Of a stretch of 64,000 bases of DNA, positions 44,745 through 53,085 are shown in pieces. Origin of the DNA: Thermoproteota archaeon (lineage in GTDB: Archaea; Korarchaeota; Korarchaeia; Korarchaeales; Korarchaeaceae); contig JAOZGC010000002.1 of NCBI GenBank assembly GCA_027491915.1, positions 62,001-126,000 on the forward strand, given 5' to 3'. Every line of letters begins with the position of its first letter. Position 1 is the first letter of the stretch. Both the position numbers and the translations under genes were made by a program. The notes beneath the pieces were generated by a model. The model saw nothing but the letters and a program-made list of their open reading frames with translations. It did not search any database and was not told the origin of the DNA.

Positions 44745-46022
44745 TTGCCTCCCCAGAGAGCCGTCTATGCGGAGGACTACGGAACGTCTTACTTCAAATT
44801 CGGCCCCGTCTGGATAGGGAAATACCCGGAGATGGTAGAGAACAGGGGCTACTTTCCAAAGATATCCAAGGCCGTGGCTGAGATAAGGGGGATCGAGGCC
44901 AGGACCGTCGTGGTAGGCCCCGAGGTGTCGAACTACCTGGAATCCAGGGAAGAGTTGAGAAGGTTATACTATCCAATGCGAAACGGAGTTATCGATAGAG
45001 ATGATAGAAATGGGTGGTTAATTGTTAAAGAATTGACGAGATATGGGCTCAAGAAATTCGCCCCCGTCGGCCGCGAGTCACCCATCGGTCCCTTCGACGG
45101 CTTCTACGTTGTGGCCGCCCTGGCGGCCCAAGCCCCGAGGTACATGTACGAAGAAATCTTCTCGATACACGAGGAGATAAATTCTGAGGAGGGTGGATCT
45201 CTGGTGAAGGCCGTCACCATAATTCCGCAGCCCCTGGCGGTCGCGATAGCTGAGAAGGCCACCACCTGCACGGTCTTGGAGGCCGGCCACGGGAACACCC
45301 AAATAACCCCAATAAGCAGGGACGTCATAAGGTCGGCTCTGATACCTCTCAACCGCGGCGGCGCCGACTCGAACGCCATAACCGCCCAGATATTGAAAGA
45401 TCTTGGCTACGGAAACCTGGCTCGGGAAGAAAAATTCGTCAGGATCTTCAAGGAGATGGCCGGCCTCGTCCCGATAAACCTCGACGAGGCGGTAGAGTGG
45501 GCGAAATCCCATCCGGGCTCCCTCACGAGCTCTTTCACCGTGCCGGGAACCACCGTCAAGGTCGACATGGGGGAGAAGGCCTGGCAGCGCTTCCTGATAG
45601 GGGAGTACTTCTTCAATCCTGGCCACGAGATGTTTGAGAGCTACTATTCGGTGGGATTCACTCCCCCGAGGGACACCGTCCTGCCGGGGGAGACCATCCC
45701 GGGAGACGTTTCCCTGGCCGAGGCCATCCTCATGGCCGTGCGTAAGACACCCGTCGAGATACAACCCGGACTGCTCAGTAAGATCCTCCTATCCGGAGGG
45801 GCCTTCGGCTGGAGGGTGCCAGCTGGCCTGGAGGGAATAGCAGCCGACGCGACCCAGAAGCTGGAGACCATGCTCAGATCCCTTGGCGTGTCGACCTCCC
45901 CGAAGATGGTGGCGGAGCCCCAGTTCTCCGTGTGGCGCGGCTCGATGGTCTACGGACTGTACCTACCCGAGAGGCTCAGGTGGAGCTGGAAGAGCATGGA
46001 AGGGTGGCATCAGATAAGTTGA
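44745..46022 (+). CDS. Crenactin (archaeal actin)
   Basis: A 425-residue actin homologue. The phosphate-1 loop is DYGTSYFKFGP near residue 11, phosphate-2 is LEAGHGNTQITPIS near residue 178 and the adenosine loop is ILLSGGAFGWRVP near residue 346. IIPQPLAVAIAEKA, LNRGGADSNAITAQILKDLGY, in pieces, and EPQFSVWRGSMVYG closely follow known crenactins. It probably forms helical filaments for cell shape. The start is TTG 44745, not supported by any strong ribosome site. The 3' end overlaps DUF72 by 13 bases. No arcadin-like partner is visible nearby. Confidence 0.93.
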   Translation: MPPQRAVYAEDYGTSYFKFGPVWIGKYPEMVENRGYFPKISKAVAEIRGIEARTVVVGPEVSNYLESREELRRLYYPMRNGVIDRDDRNGWLIVKELTRYGLKKFAPVGRESPIGPFDGFYVVAALAAQAPRYMYEEIFSIHEEINSEEGGSLVKAVTIIPQPLAVAIAEKATTCTVLEAGHGNTQITPISRDVIRSALIPLNRGGADSNAITAQILKDLGYGNLAREEKFVRIFKEMAGLVPINLDEAVEWAKSHPGSLTSSFTVPGTTVKVDMGEKAWQRFLIGEYFFNPGHEMFESYYSVGFTPPRDTVLPGETIPGDVSLAEAILMAVRKTPVEIQPGLLSKILLSGGAFGWRVPAGLEGIAADATQKLETMLRSLGVSTSPKMVAEPQFSVWRGSMVYGLYLPERLRWSWKSMEGWHQIS

Positions 46023-46753
46023 CGATCTAGGACCATCTTCCTGAACTCTAGGGCGTTGTTCCACATGTCCATATTGTTAAAGAGTACGTAGGCTTCTTTT
46101 TTGTTCATTTTTTCTAATTTACCCAACAAATCCTGAAATTCTTGAGTTGAATATGAATATTTATATAAAATTTTTCCATCCTTTCTCCCACCGTGTAGCC
46201 TGAAATAGGCCAAGTCTGAGCCGTCCAGAGGCCTCCGGTAGAAGGGATCCACGACGTGAATTAAATCCAGGTCGTCTAGGAGTCTGATGAGGCCGCGCTC
46301 GTCGATCCACCAACTCTCGTCTCTCGGTTCCCACCCAACCGCGAGCCCTCCCCTATCCAGAGATGAGAAGAAATCTCTCAGATCCCTCTCCGTGAGATCC
46401 GATCTCCTGAACGACGGTGGGGACTGGAAGATCACTATCTTGGAGCCCAACTTCGCCGCCACGACCCTCACCATCTCCCAAGCGGTGAAATTCCCCTCGG
46501 TGGGCCTGAGCATCCCACAATCCGCGCAATCTATTCCGGCCTTCCGCCACACCGGTCCCCCGGGGCGGTGGGTTATGGCCGCCCAGGCCTTCAACGTGTA
46601 CTCAAAATCCTTCGGCGACTCCTTCCTCCATCTCTCCACGGTCGACGCGCGGGGGATCCGGTAGAATGTACGCTGAATTTCCACCAGACCGAATTCCCTG
46701 AAATACCTCTTCCTGGAGGTCGGGAATCCGCAGCAGCCTACCTTCACCCTCAT
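46010..46753 (-). CDS. DUF72 (YecE-like) protein
   Basis: A 247-residue TIM-barrel-like DUF72 protein of unknown reaction. VGCCGFP at the start, FYRIPRASTVERWRKESPKDFEYTLKAW, in pieces, and AYFRLHGG and VLFNNMDM near the end are family hallmarks. The ATG at 46753 was chosen over an earlier ATG at 46768 because MRVKVGCCG is the usual opening. A stretch near 46080-46180 is markedly AT-rich. It is convergent with crenactin. Confidence 0.87.
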   Translation of the reverse strand: MRVKVGCCGFPTSRKRYFREFGLVEIQRTFYRIPRASTVERWRKESPKDFEYTLKAWAAITHRPGGPVWRKAGIDCADCGMLRPTEGNFTAWEMVRVVAAKLGSKIVIFQSPPSFRRSDLTERDLRDFFSSLDRGGLAVGWEPRDESWWIDERGLIRLLDDLDLIHVVDPFYRRPLDGSDLAYFRLHGGRKDGKILYKYSYSTQEFQDLLGKLEKMNKKEAYVLFNNMDMWNNALEFRKMVLDRQLI

Positions 46754-46811
46754 CGGGCGTCTCAACATACCACCCTTAATACCAGATGAGGTGCGCCCTC
46801 CCAGATGGCCT

Positions 46812-47828
46812 ATGGACCTCCCCTCAGAGGTCTACGAGATAGCCCGTGATATACGCGACATGAAGATCAGGGGAGCCGGTAGAATAGCCAGGGCGGCCGC
46901 CAAAGCTCTCCTGAAGGTGGCGCGGGAATACGAGGCCAAGGACGCGGATGATCTGGTTTCTGCGCTGCTGAGGGCATCTAAACTGCTCGTTGAGACGAGG
47001 CCGACCGCGGTCTCCCTGCCCAACGCCCTCAGGTACGTCGTGGTTAGGGTGCTGGAGGGGGTCGATAGGGGGTACGATCTGAGTGGCATAAGGGAAATCG
47101 CGTCAAAGGCTGCCGAGGAATTTACTGAGTTTTCAACACGAGCGGTCGAATACATCTCAAAATTTGGCTCACACAGGATCAGAGACGGTGATCTGATAAT
47201 GACCCACTGCAACTCGGACGCGGCGATCTCCACCCTGATACAGGCCTGGGAGGAGGGGAAAAGGTTCGAGGTCCTGGCCACCGAGACGCGGCCCAGGTTT
47301 CAGGGGAGGCTAACAGCCGCCAGGCTGGCGGATGCCGGAATCCCAGTGACCCTGATAGTGGACTCGGCGGCCAGGTACTTCATGGAAGACGTCGACGCCG
47401 TGATCGTCGGGGCGGATGCCGTCGCGGCCAACGGAGCCGTGGTGAACAAGATAGGAACCTCTTCCATAGCCCTGGCGGCCCACGAAGCCAGAGTTAACTT
47501 CTTCGTCGCGGCCGAGACCTACAAATTCTCTCCAGAGACCATGCTCGGTTCCCTCATAAGGATAGAGGAGAGAGATCCGTCCGAGGTGGTGGACCGTGAT
47601 TTCCTGGCCGCCCACCCGAACGTCAAGGTTAGAAATCCGGCCTTTGACGTGACTCCTGCGATGTATATAGACCTGATAATAACCGAGAAGGGAGTCATTC
47701 CACCCAGCGCCGCGGTGATAATACTGAAGGAGGAATACGGGTGGTTCACGAGGTCCAGGCTCCCAGAGTTTCTCACAGGCGGGTTGGGGTCGGCCAGGAT
47801 AGAGGAAGACTCCCCCACCACGGCCTGA
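46812..47828 (+). CDS. Ribose-1,5-bisphosphate isomerase (eIF2B-related)
   Basis: A 338-residue protein of the eIF2B alpha/beta/delta superfamily. IRGAGRIARAAA, ETRPTAVSLPNALRYVV, IMTHCNSDAAIST (catalytic Cys), VDSAARYFMEDVDAVIVGADAVAANGAVVNKIGTS, in pieces (catalytic Asp in GAD), and NPAFDVTP match R15P isomerase. It turns ribose 1,5-bisphosphate into ribulose 1,5-bisphosphate in archaeal AMP salvage. ATG 46812 is preferred; GTG 46791 is also in frame. It faces, two bases away, a RuBisCO-like gene. Confidence 0.92.
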   Translation: MDLPSEVYEIARDIRDMKIRGAGRIARAAAKALLKVAREYEAKDADDLVSALLRASKLLVETRPTAVSLPNALRYVVVRVLEGVDRGYDLSGIREIASKAAEEFTEFSTRAVEYISKFGSHRIRDGDLIMTHCNSDAAISTLIQAWEEGKRFEVLATETRPRFQGRLTAARLADAGIPVTLIVDSAARYFMEDVDAVIVGADAVAANGAVVNKIGTSSIALAAHEARVNFFVAAETYKFSPETMLGSLIRIEERDPSEVVDRDFLAAHPNVKVRNPAFDVTPAMYIDLIITEKGVIPPSAAVIILKEEYGWFTRSRLPEFLTGGLGSARIEEDSPTTA

Positions 47829-47830
47829 GA

Positions 47831-48925
47831 TCACGGCCTGTACCCCCATCTCTCTAGGGCTATCCTCAGATCCTCGCTCACTTTTGCAGCCTCTAAAACA
47901 GTCTCTCCCCTCAAAAAAGCGTCTATCGCCTGCCTGATTGCTGAGATCCCACTTTCCTCTCCGTTCGGATGGAGCCATGGAGAGTCCGGCATTATTAGTA
48001 CTTCCTCAATAGAGTTCTCCAGATTAGATTCCACGGTTCCAGGGTGGATCGCCCCCTGTATCACCGGCATGGACTTCCCGATCCGGTCCTCAGAGGTCAG
48101 CGCGTTCACGGCCCGCCTGAATTCCCAAACATCCGTCCCGTTCCCAACCGCCGGAACTCCCACCATGCTGCCGCCGAGCAGCCTGGCCAGGCGGCACCTG
48201 GCCGGAGGAGACAGGCCCTCCGTCTCCCTACCGTAGACGAAAATGGGGACCGCACCGAGATTCCTCCTGAACTCCAAGAGCCCCATCCAACCTCCATATC
48301 TGAGAGAGAAGCCCAGCAGCCTCGCTCCAGAATCCATGGCTCTATTGGCGTTTTCCACCGCCTTCCACCCTGACACGTTCACCACGTAGTCCACCCTACG
48401 CCCGGTCTCCTCTCTGACCCTGTCTCTCATGTCGGCAATATGCGACGACCTGGCGCTTACCTCATCAGGCTTGACCAGCCAAGGGGGATCTACTCCGACG
48501 TCCAGGCCCCTGAGGGCAAGCTCGTAGAACCTGCGCCCCACATCAGCCGGGGCCGCGCCCGGAGGAAGTCTGATGTGGGAGGCTACTCCCGGGCCCCTCA
48601 GCCCCAGTTCCCTGGACAGGTCGATCAGCCCAACCCCGGGCCCGCCGAGGCGGGATTCGACGTCGGGGGGAACCTCGAAGTCGTTCACCATCCCCACCCG
48701 GGTCAAGTCACCGAGCACCCCTATCAGGGCCTGCTCTCCCAAATCCCGGAGGATCTCAGGCGGCAGTCGTATGGTGATCCTATCACCGTGGGTTTCTACC
48801 CTTCCCCCCATGAAAGAGGCCCACTTCTCCGCCATCTCCACGGAGTCGGAGATAGAGACCGACCCGGTCAGGTTCACCTCTATTAGTATCGTCCGCCCCG
48901 AATCCGACCCAGCCAGCGGGGCCAC
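47831..48925 (-). CDS. Highly diverged RuBisCO-like protein
   Basis: A 364-residue protein with the RuBisCO large-subunit order: an N domain ending GPGVGLIDLSRELGLRGPG, then a barrel with YELALRGLDVGVDPPW, RREETGRRVDYVVNVS-like text, GAIHPGTVES and LHPNGEESGISAIRQAIDAFLRG. Catalytic sites look lost: the KPK region reads IRLPP (117-122), the KDDE region reads GVDPP (144-148), the loop 6 lysine is Asn262, the SGG serine is Gln290 and the GGG phosphate site is PDS (313-315). Start GTG 48925. It diverges from the Clp1 gene and converges with R15P isomerase. Confidence 0.72.
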   Translation of the reverse strand: MAPLAGSDSGRTILIEVNLTGSVSISDSVEMAEKWASFMGGRVETHGDRITIRLPPEILRDLGEQALIGVLGDLTRVGMVNDFEVPPDVESRLGGPGVGLIDLSRELGLRGPGVASHIRLPPGAAPADVGRRFYELALRGLDVGVDPPWLVKPDEVSARSSHIADMRDRVREETGRRVDYVVNVSGWKAVENANRAMDSGARLLGFSLRYGGWMGLLEFRRNLGAVPIFVYGRETEGLSPPARCRLARLLGGSMVGVPAVGNGTDVWEFRRAVNALTSEDRIGKSMPVIQGAIHPGTVESNLENSIEEVLIMPDSPWLHPNGEESGISAIRQAIDAFLRGETVLEAAKVSEDLRIALERWGYRP

Positions 48926-48947
48926 CCACCACCTCCCGGCCGGGTCG

Positions 48948-48954
48948 TTATAAT
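48948..48954. promoter_or_regulatory. TATA-like box between RuBisCO-like gene and Clp1 gene
   Basis: TTATAAT lies about 23-29 bases from each start codon (48925 on minus, 48976 on plus) and reads plausibly on both strands. It probably drives one or both genes with almost leaderless transcripts. Confidence 0.5.
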
Positions 48955-48975
48955 CTTCCCCCGTCCTCCGGGCCG

Positions 48976-50226
48976 GTGCCGGTGGAATTAGACCTGGACC
49001 CCGGAGAGGGCCTGCTGGTGAGAACGCCGTGCTATCTCTCGATGGCCGGCGGCGACGTGGACGTCTGGGGCCTACCCCTGGAGGGAGGCCAGCTTAGGAT
49101 AGGAATCCCGGAGCTCACCCTCCTTGTGACCGCGCGCTCTCGAACGACGCTGAGACTGGAGGCGGTCGGCCACAGGATCGTGAGGAACCCAATACCTGAG
49201 GAGTGGTGGTCGGCCGCCGAGAAGGCCAGGGATGCGGAGAGGGTAGTCATACTGGGCGAGACCGACTCTGGGAAGAGCGGGCTTCTCTTCTACCTGGCGA
49301 ACGTCCTCTCCATATCGGGACTGAGGGTGGGAATCGTGGACTCTGACCTGGGCCAGAAGGACCTGGGCCCTCCGGCCACCGTGGCGGCGGCCGCCTTCGC
49401 CTCGCCGCCCCTCCACCCCGGCCTAGCCGAGCCGGAGTTCCTGTACTTCGTCGGAGATACAAGTCCCAGGGGGCACCTCCTTCAAGTGGTCGCCGGGGTG
49501 CGCTCATCTCTGGATTACCTGGGAAGACGCCCAGACGTCACCCTAGTAAACACCAGCGGGTACGTCTCCGGGAGCGCCGCCCGGGCGCTGAAGTATCACA
49601 AGCTGGAGGTGATCAGGCCTGATCTGGTCTTCGTAATCGGCGATCGGGGAGAGGTCTCCCACTTGCCGAGGGTGATTCCCCCAGGTCCGGAGGTCCAGAT
49701 CCTGCCAGGTCCTCCGTCCATAATCAAGAAAGACCGGTCCAGGAGATACGCCGTCAGGAGGGCCAGGTGGATCCGCTACCTGTCGGGCGCCTCTGAGACT
49801 AAAGTGGATTTCTCTGAGGTCAGGGCACTCGGAACCCTCCTCTTCACCGGAAGGCCGTCTCCGGCGGCAGCCTCGTTGGCGTCGGATCTTATCGGGAGGG
49901 AGATTAACTACCTGGAGATCTCCCCGGACGTAGTCTCCATCTTGGTCGAGGGGGGGCTCTCTAGGGCGGAGATCAGGGCACTCGCCTCGTCTTTCGGGGT
50001 TGAGGTTCGTGCCGCCGCGCCGTCCTCCTACGACGGCCTCCTGGTGGGTCTCATGTCTGAGACCGGAGGCTGTTTGGGTCTGGGACTGCTGTCGGACCTC
50101 AATCCAGGTGAGATGAGGGGTTCCGTGATCTCCAGGGTAAAGAAGTTCGCTTATGTTAAATTCGGATACATAAGACTCTCCAGATCCTTGGAGGAGATCG
50201 GGAGGAGGGAGGTGGCCGCACCGTGA
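48976..50226 (+). CDS. Clp1-family polyribonucleotide 5'-hydroxyl kinase
   Basis: A 416-residue Clp1/Nol9-type kinase that phosphorylates 5'-OH RNA ends. It has a beta-rich N domain, a Walker A (LGETDSGKSGLLFYLAN), a DSDLGQKDLGPP motif and a lid/clasp-like TSGYVSGSAARALKYHKLEVI region, in pieces. RNA end processing is also represented by rtcA at 43017. Start GTG 48976. Its stop overlaps the next start. Confidence 0.9.
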   Translation: MPVELDLDPGEGLLVRTPCYLSMAGGDVDVWGLPLEGGQLRIGIPELTLLVTARSRTTLRLEAVGHRIVRNPIPEEWWSAAEKARDAERVVILGETDSGKSGLLFYLANVLSISGLRVGIVDSDLGQKDLGPPATVAAAAFASPPLHPGLAEPEFLYFVGDTSPRGHLLQVVAGVRSSLDYLGRRPDVTLVNTSGYVSGSAARALKYHKLEVIRPDLVFVIGDRGEVSHLPRVIPPGPEVQILPGPPSIIKKDRSRRYAVRRARWIRYLSGASETKVDFSEVRALGTLLFTGRPSPAAASLASDLIGREINYLEISPDVVSILVEGGLSRAEIRALASSFGVEVRAAAPSSYDGLLVGLMSETGGCLGLGLLSDLNPGEMRGSVISRVKKFAYVKFGYIRLSRSLEEIGRREVAAP

Positions 50227-51599
50227 TGATCAAGAACTTCGGGGAGCTGCTGTCTAACGCCCCCTCGGAGGTCGACAGGAAGGCCCGCTGGCTGGCCCTG
50301 TCGGCCGTAGAGGCGGCCATACGGGAGGCTGATCCGGAGGAGGCAGTGACCTCCGCCTTATCGCTCTCTAGTGGCTCCATTGAACTCCGATCCGGCCAGA
50401 CTATTCCCCTAAGCGGAAGAGTATTCGTCGTCGGGGCAGGCAAAGCCACCGGCTTGATGTGCAAGGGGGTACTCAGAGTCCTGTCGGACCTCCCAGTAGA
50501 GGGCGCGGTGAACGTGCCCCGGGGGACCGAAGGACTATTCGATCTGAACAGCGTGGAGATCACGCCCGCGGGTCACCCCCTCCCGGATAGGGGAACCCTA
50601 GAGGGAACCCGCAAGATAGTGGAGATAGCCGAGAGATCCGGCGAGGGGGACGTCCTGATCGCCCTCATATCGGGCGGCGGGTCGGCGCTCATGGAGCTCC
50701 CTGAGGGCAATATATCTCTCAATGATCTGAGAAAAATGAACGATTTATTGATAAAATCCGGAGCTAAAATACAAGAAATAAACAGCGTTCGCAAGCACGT
50801 GTCCCGCGTCAAGGGGGGGAGGCTGGCGGCCTTGGCCCAGCCAGCCAGCGTGGTGTCCCTGATAATCTCAGACGTGATAGGAGACCCCCTGGACTCCATA
50901 GCCTCCGGGCCGACCGCCCCGGATCCGACTACCTATGAAGATGCCTGGGAAGTCATCCAGAAGTACGGACTCGGAGACGATATGCCGGAATCCATCTTGG
51001 AGGTACTCAAGAGGGGGATGAGGGGAGACCTGCCGGAGACCCCCAAGCCCGGGGATCCGGTTTTCGAAAACGTGGTCAACCTCATAGTCGCCAGCAATTG
51101 GGACTCTCTGAGGGCTGCCGAGGCCGTCCTCTCCCGAAATGGCGTTAGGGTCGTCAACTTGGGCCCCCTTGTGGAGGGAGAGGCGAGGCATGTGGGAGTC
51201 GTCCTGGCCTCGATCCTGAGGGCGGCCAGCGAGGGTAGATTTTCGACACCTCCTCCCGTGGCCCTGCTGGCCGGTGGAGAAACCACGGTGAGGGTGACCG
51301 GGAGCGGAATCGGCGGGAGAAATCAAGAGCTGGTGCTCGGCGCGGTCAAGAAGCTGGCTGGCCTGCGCGGAGTCGTTCTAACTTCTGTCGGGACCGACGG
51401 GGTAGACGGAGTCACCGAGGCGGCCGGGGCCCTGGCCGACGGATCAACCCTCGACAGGGCTTACTCCATGGGAATGGACCCTGATTTCTACTTGGAGAAC
51501 AACGACTCCAACACCTTCTTCGGCAGGTTGGGCGATCTCGTGGTGACCGGGCCCACCCTAACCAACGTCATGGACGTCATGGTGGGAGTGGCCCTGTGA
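50223..51599 (+). CDS. Glycerate 2-kinase (DUF4147/MOFRL)
   Basis: A 458-residue kinase of the archaeal glycerate kinase family, producing 2-phosphoglycerate. Markers are VVGAGKATGLM, LISGGGSALMELP, VSLIISDVIGDPLDSIASGPTAPD, in pieces, and the C-terminal MOFRL motif GGRNQELVLGAVKKL with SVGTDGVDG. The start GTG 50223 overlaps the Clp1 stop; ATG 50226 is equally possible. It may channel glycerate into glycolysis. Confidence 0.9.
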   Translation: MMIKNFGELLSNAPSEVDRKARWLALSAVEAAIREADPEEAVTSALSLSSGSIELRSGQTIPLSGRVFVVGAGKATGLMCKGVLRVLSDLPVEGAVNVPRGTEGLFDLNSVEITPAGHPLPDRGTLEGTRKIVEIAERSGEGDVLIALISGGGSALMELPEGNISLNDLRKMNDLLIKSGAKIQEINSVRKHVSRVKGGRLAALAQPASVVSLIISDVIGDPLDSIASGPTAPDPTTYEDAWEVIQKYGLGDDMPESILEVLKRGMRGDLPETPKPGDPVFENVVNLIVASNWDSLRAAEAVLSRNGVRVVNLGPLVEGEARHVGVVLASILRAASEGRFSTPPPVALLAGGETTVRVTGSGIGGRNQELVLGAVKKLAGLRGVVLTSVGTDGVDGVTEAAGALADGSTLDRAYSMGMDPDFYLENNDSNTFFGRLGDLVVTGPTLTNVMDVMVGVAL

Positions 51600-51643
51600 A
51601 CCTCGGCCCTTATTAATTCGGCCAGCCCAGATCTTAGGAGAGA

Positions 51644-51958
51644 ATGCCTAGGCGCAACCCGAAGGCCAAGCCCGGCGGGACGGGCGGCAGGCGCAGGTGG
51701 CTTGGCAGGAGGGGTCGGGTCAACCTCTCCACCCACAAGTCAGCCATCCCCCAACGGCCGATAGCCACCGAGGAGAGGGGTCCCAGGGAGGGAGACAGGA
51801 TAGAGGTCCTGATAACCGACGTGAACAGGAGGGGGGAGGGCGTCGGGAGCTACGGGAACATGAGGGTTACCGTGAGGGGGGCGGCCGATCCGGGCGAGAT
51901 CGTCCGGGCCGTGGTTAAGAGGATCAGGGGTAGAGAGATCTACGCGGAGATGGAATGA
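51644..51958 (+). CDS. Small TRAM-domain protein with basic tail
   Basis: A 104-residue protein. Residues 1-35 are lysine/arginine/glycine-rich and probably unfolded. Residues 47-104 are a TRAM domain (GDRIEVLITDVNRRGEGVG and a ADPGEIVRAVVKRIRGREIYAEM end, in pieces), a small RNA-binding fold. Stand-alone TRAM proteins are RNA chaperones in several archaea. TrmB starts inside its stop (ATGA), so the two are coupled. Confidence 0.85.
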   Translation: MPRRNPKAKPGGTGGRRRWLGRRGRVNLSTHKSAIPQRPIATEERGPREGDRIEVLITDVNRRGEGVGSYGNMRVTVRGAADPGEIVRAVVKRIRGREIYAEME

Positions 51959-52680
51959 CGAGGTCGCCTCGCGGATCCGGACTTAGGAGGGCGCTCTTGG
52001 ATCTGGGCCTGACCCCGAAACAGGTCGAAGTCTACGTCGGGCTCTTGAGGGTGGGAGTCCCCCTCTCAGCGGCGGAGGTCGCCGAGATCGTGGGCATCCA
52101 CAGGACCGGAGTATACAGGATCCTGTCGGAGCTGGAGAATATGGGTCTGATCAGGACGACTCCGGGCAGGCCTGCCCACTTTGCCGCCAGGCCTATCGGG
52201 GAGGCCGTCGGCTCTCTGGTGTCTATCGAGTTGGAGAGGATCTACTCCTCCGCGATGGAGGCCCTCAACTTCAGGGCCCCCCTGTGGAGCGACGACTCTG
52301 AGTTCAGATTGGGGATAGACCTCCTAACTGTGAGGGGGGCCAGGGCCGTCAAGACGCTCCTCTTGGACCTGATCAGATCCGCCCAGAAGAGGATCCTGAT
52401 ATTGAAATCCGGGACGTTCGAGGAAATCTTCAGATCGGTTGAGGGGGAACTGCGTGCGGCCCGAGAGGCAGGGATAGAGGTTATCCTGAGGACCACCAGG
52501 CGGGTACAAGAGGTTGGGGGGGCCTCATCGGACTCCGGATGGACCATCTTGGCACTGCCTAGCTCCGATGGTGGAATCGTAGCGATCGCGAGCAGCAGAG
52601 AACCCACCTCCGGGGTCCTCAAGAAAGTTCTGGCCTCGCTCTCCGGAGCGAATACCTTTATCCATCGCCGGGGGATCTGA
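51955..52680 (+). CDS. TrmB-family transcriptional regulator
   Basis: A 241-residue regulator. The N-terminal winged helix (LGLTPKQVEVYVGLLRVG...IHRTGVYRILSELENMGLI) is typical of TrmB proteins, and the C-terminal about 130 residues form an effector-type domain. TrmB proteins control sugar or central carbon genes in archaea. It is coupled to the TRAM gene; its target cannot be inferred. Confidence 0.87.
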   Translation: MTRSPRGSGLRRALLDLGLTPKQVEVYVGLLRVGVPLSAAEVAEIVGIHRTGVYRILSELENMGLIRTTPGRPAHFAARPIGEAVGSLVSIELERIYSSAMEALNFRAPLWSDDSEFRLGIDLLTVRGARAVKTLLLDLIRSAQKRILILKSGTFEEIFRSVEGELRAAREAGIEVILRTTRRVQEVGGASSDSGWTILALPSSDGGIVAIASSREPTSGVLKKVLASLSGANTFIHRRGI

Positions 52681-52692
52681 GGTCGACCCGAG

Positions 52693-53061
52693 ATGCCTGT
52701 CGATTGTGGAGAGGGCAAGGGAGATAAGAAGCCGGAAGTGGTATCCCTCAGGCTCTCTTCGATCAGGGATCTCGCTAGACTGGCCTCCTCCGTGTCTCAG
52801 GTCGTGGCCCTCATCTACTTTGAGAAGGAAGGCGTCAACGTCCTGGGGACATTCGCACAGCCCTTCGGATCAGTGGACTACACCATTTTCTCCTACGCGG
52901 TCGTGGACTCACCCCCAGAAGGAAACTTCCTGGTTTACTCGGCCGAGGAGACTGGAGAGGAAGTCTCCTACTCCAATTTCATACAGTCCGGTGGGAGATA
53001 CTCCGTCTTCCCCATAATAAAACTTGAAAGTCCCCCGAATTGGCTGCCCCTATGCGTCTGA
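52693..53061 (+). CDS. Unknown small protein between TrmB and EndoQ genes
   Basis: A 122-residue protein of no recognised family. It is a mixed alpha/beta sequence with hydrophobic strands (VALIYFEKEGVNVLGTF, DYTIFSYAVV, NFLVYSA). No catalytic motif or membrane span is seen. It lies 12 bases after trmB and 24 before the EndoQ gene, so it is probably in their transcript. Confidence 0.65.
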   Translation: MPVDCGEGKGDKKPEVVSLRLSSIRDLARLASSVSQVVALIYFEKEGVNVLGTFAQPFGSVDYTIFSYAVVDSPPEGNFLVYSAEETGEEVSYSNFIQSGGRYSVFPIIKLESPPNWLPLCV

Positions 53062-53085
53062 CACCCTTCCGTCGAGGGGGGATCC

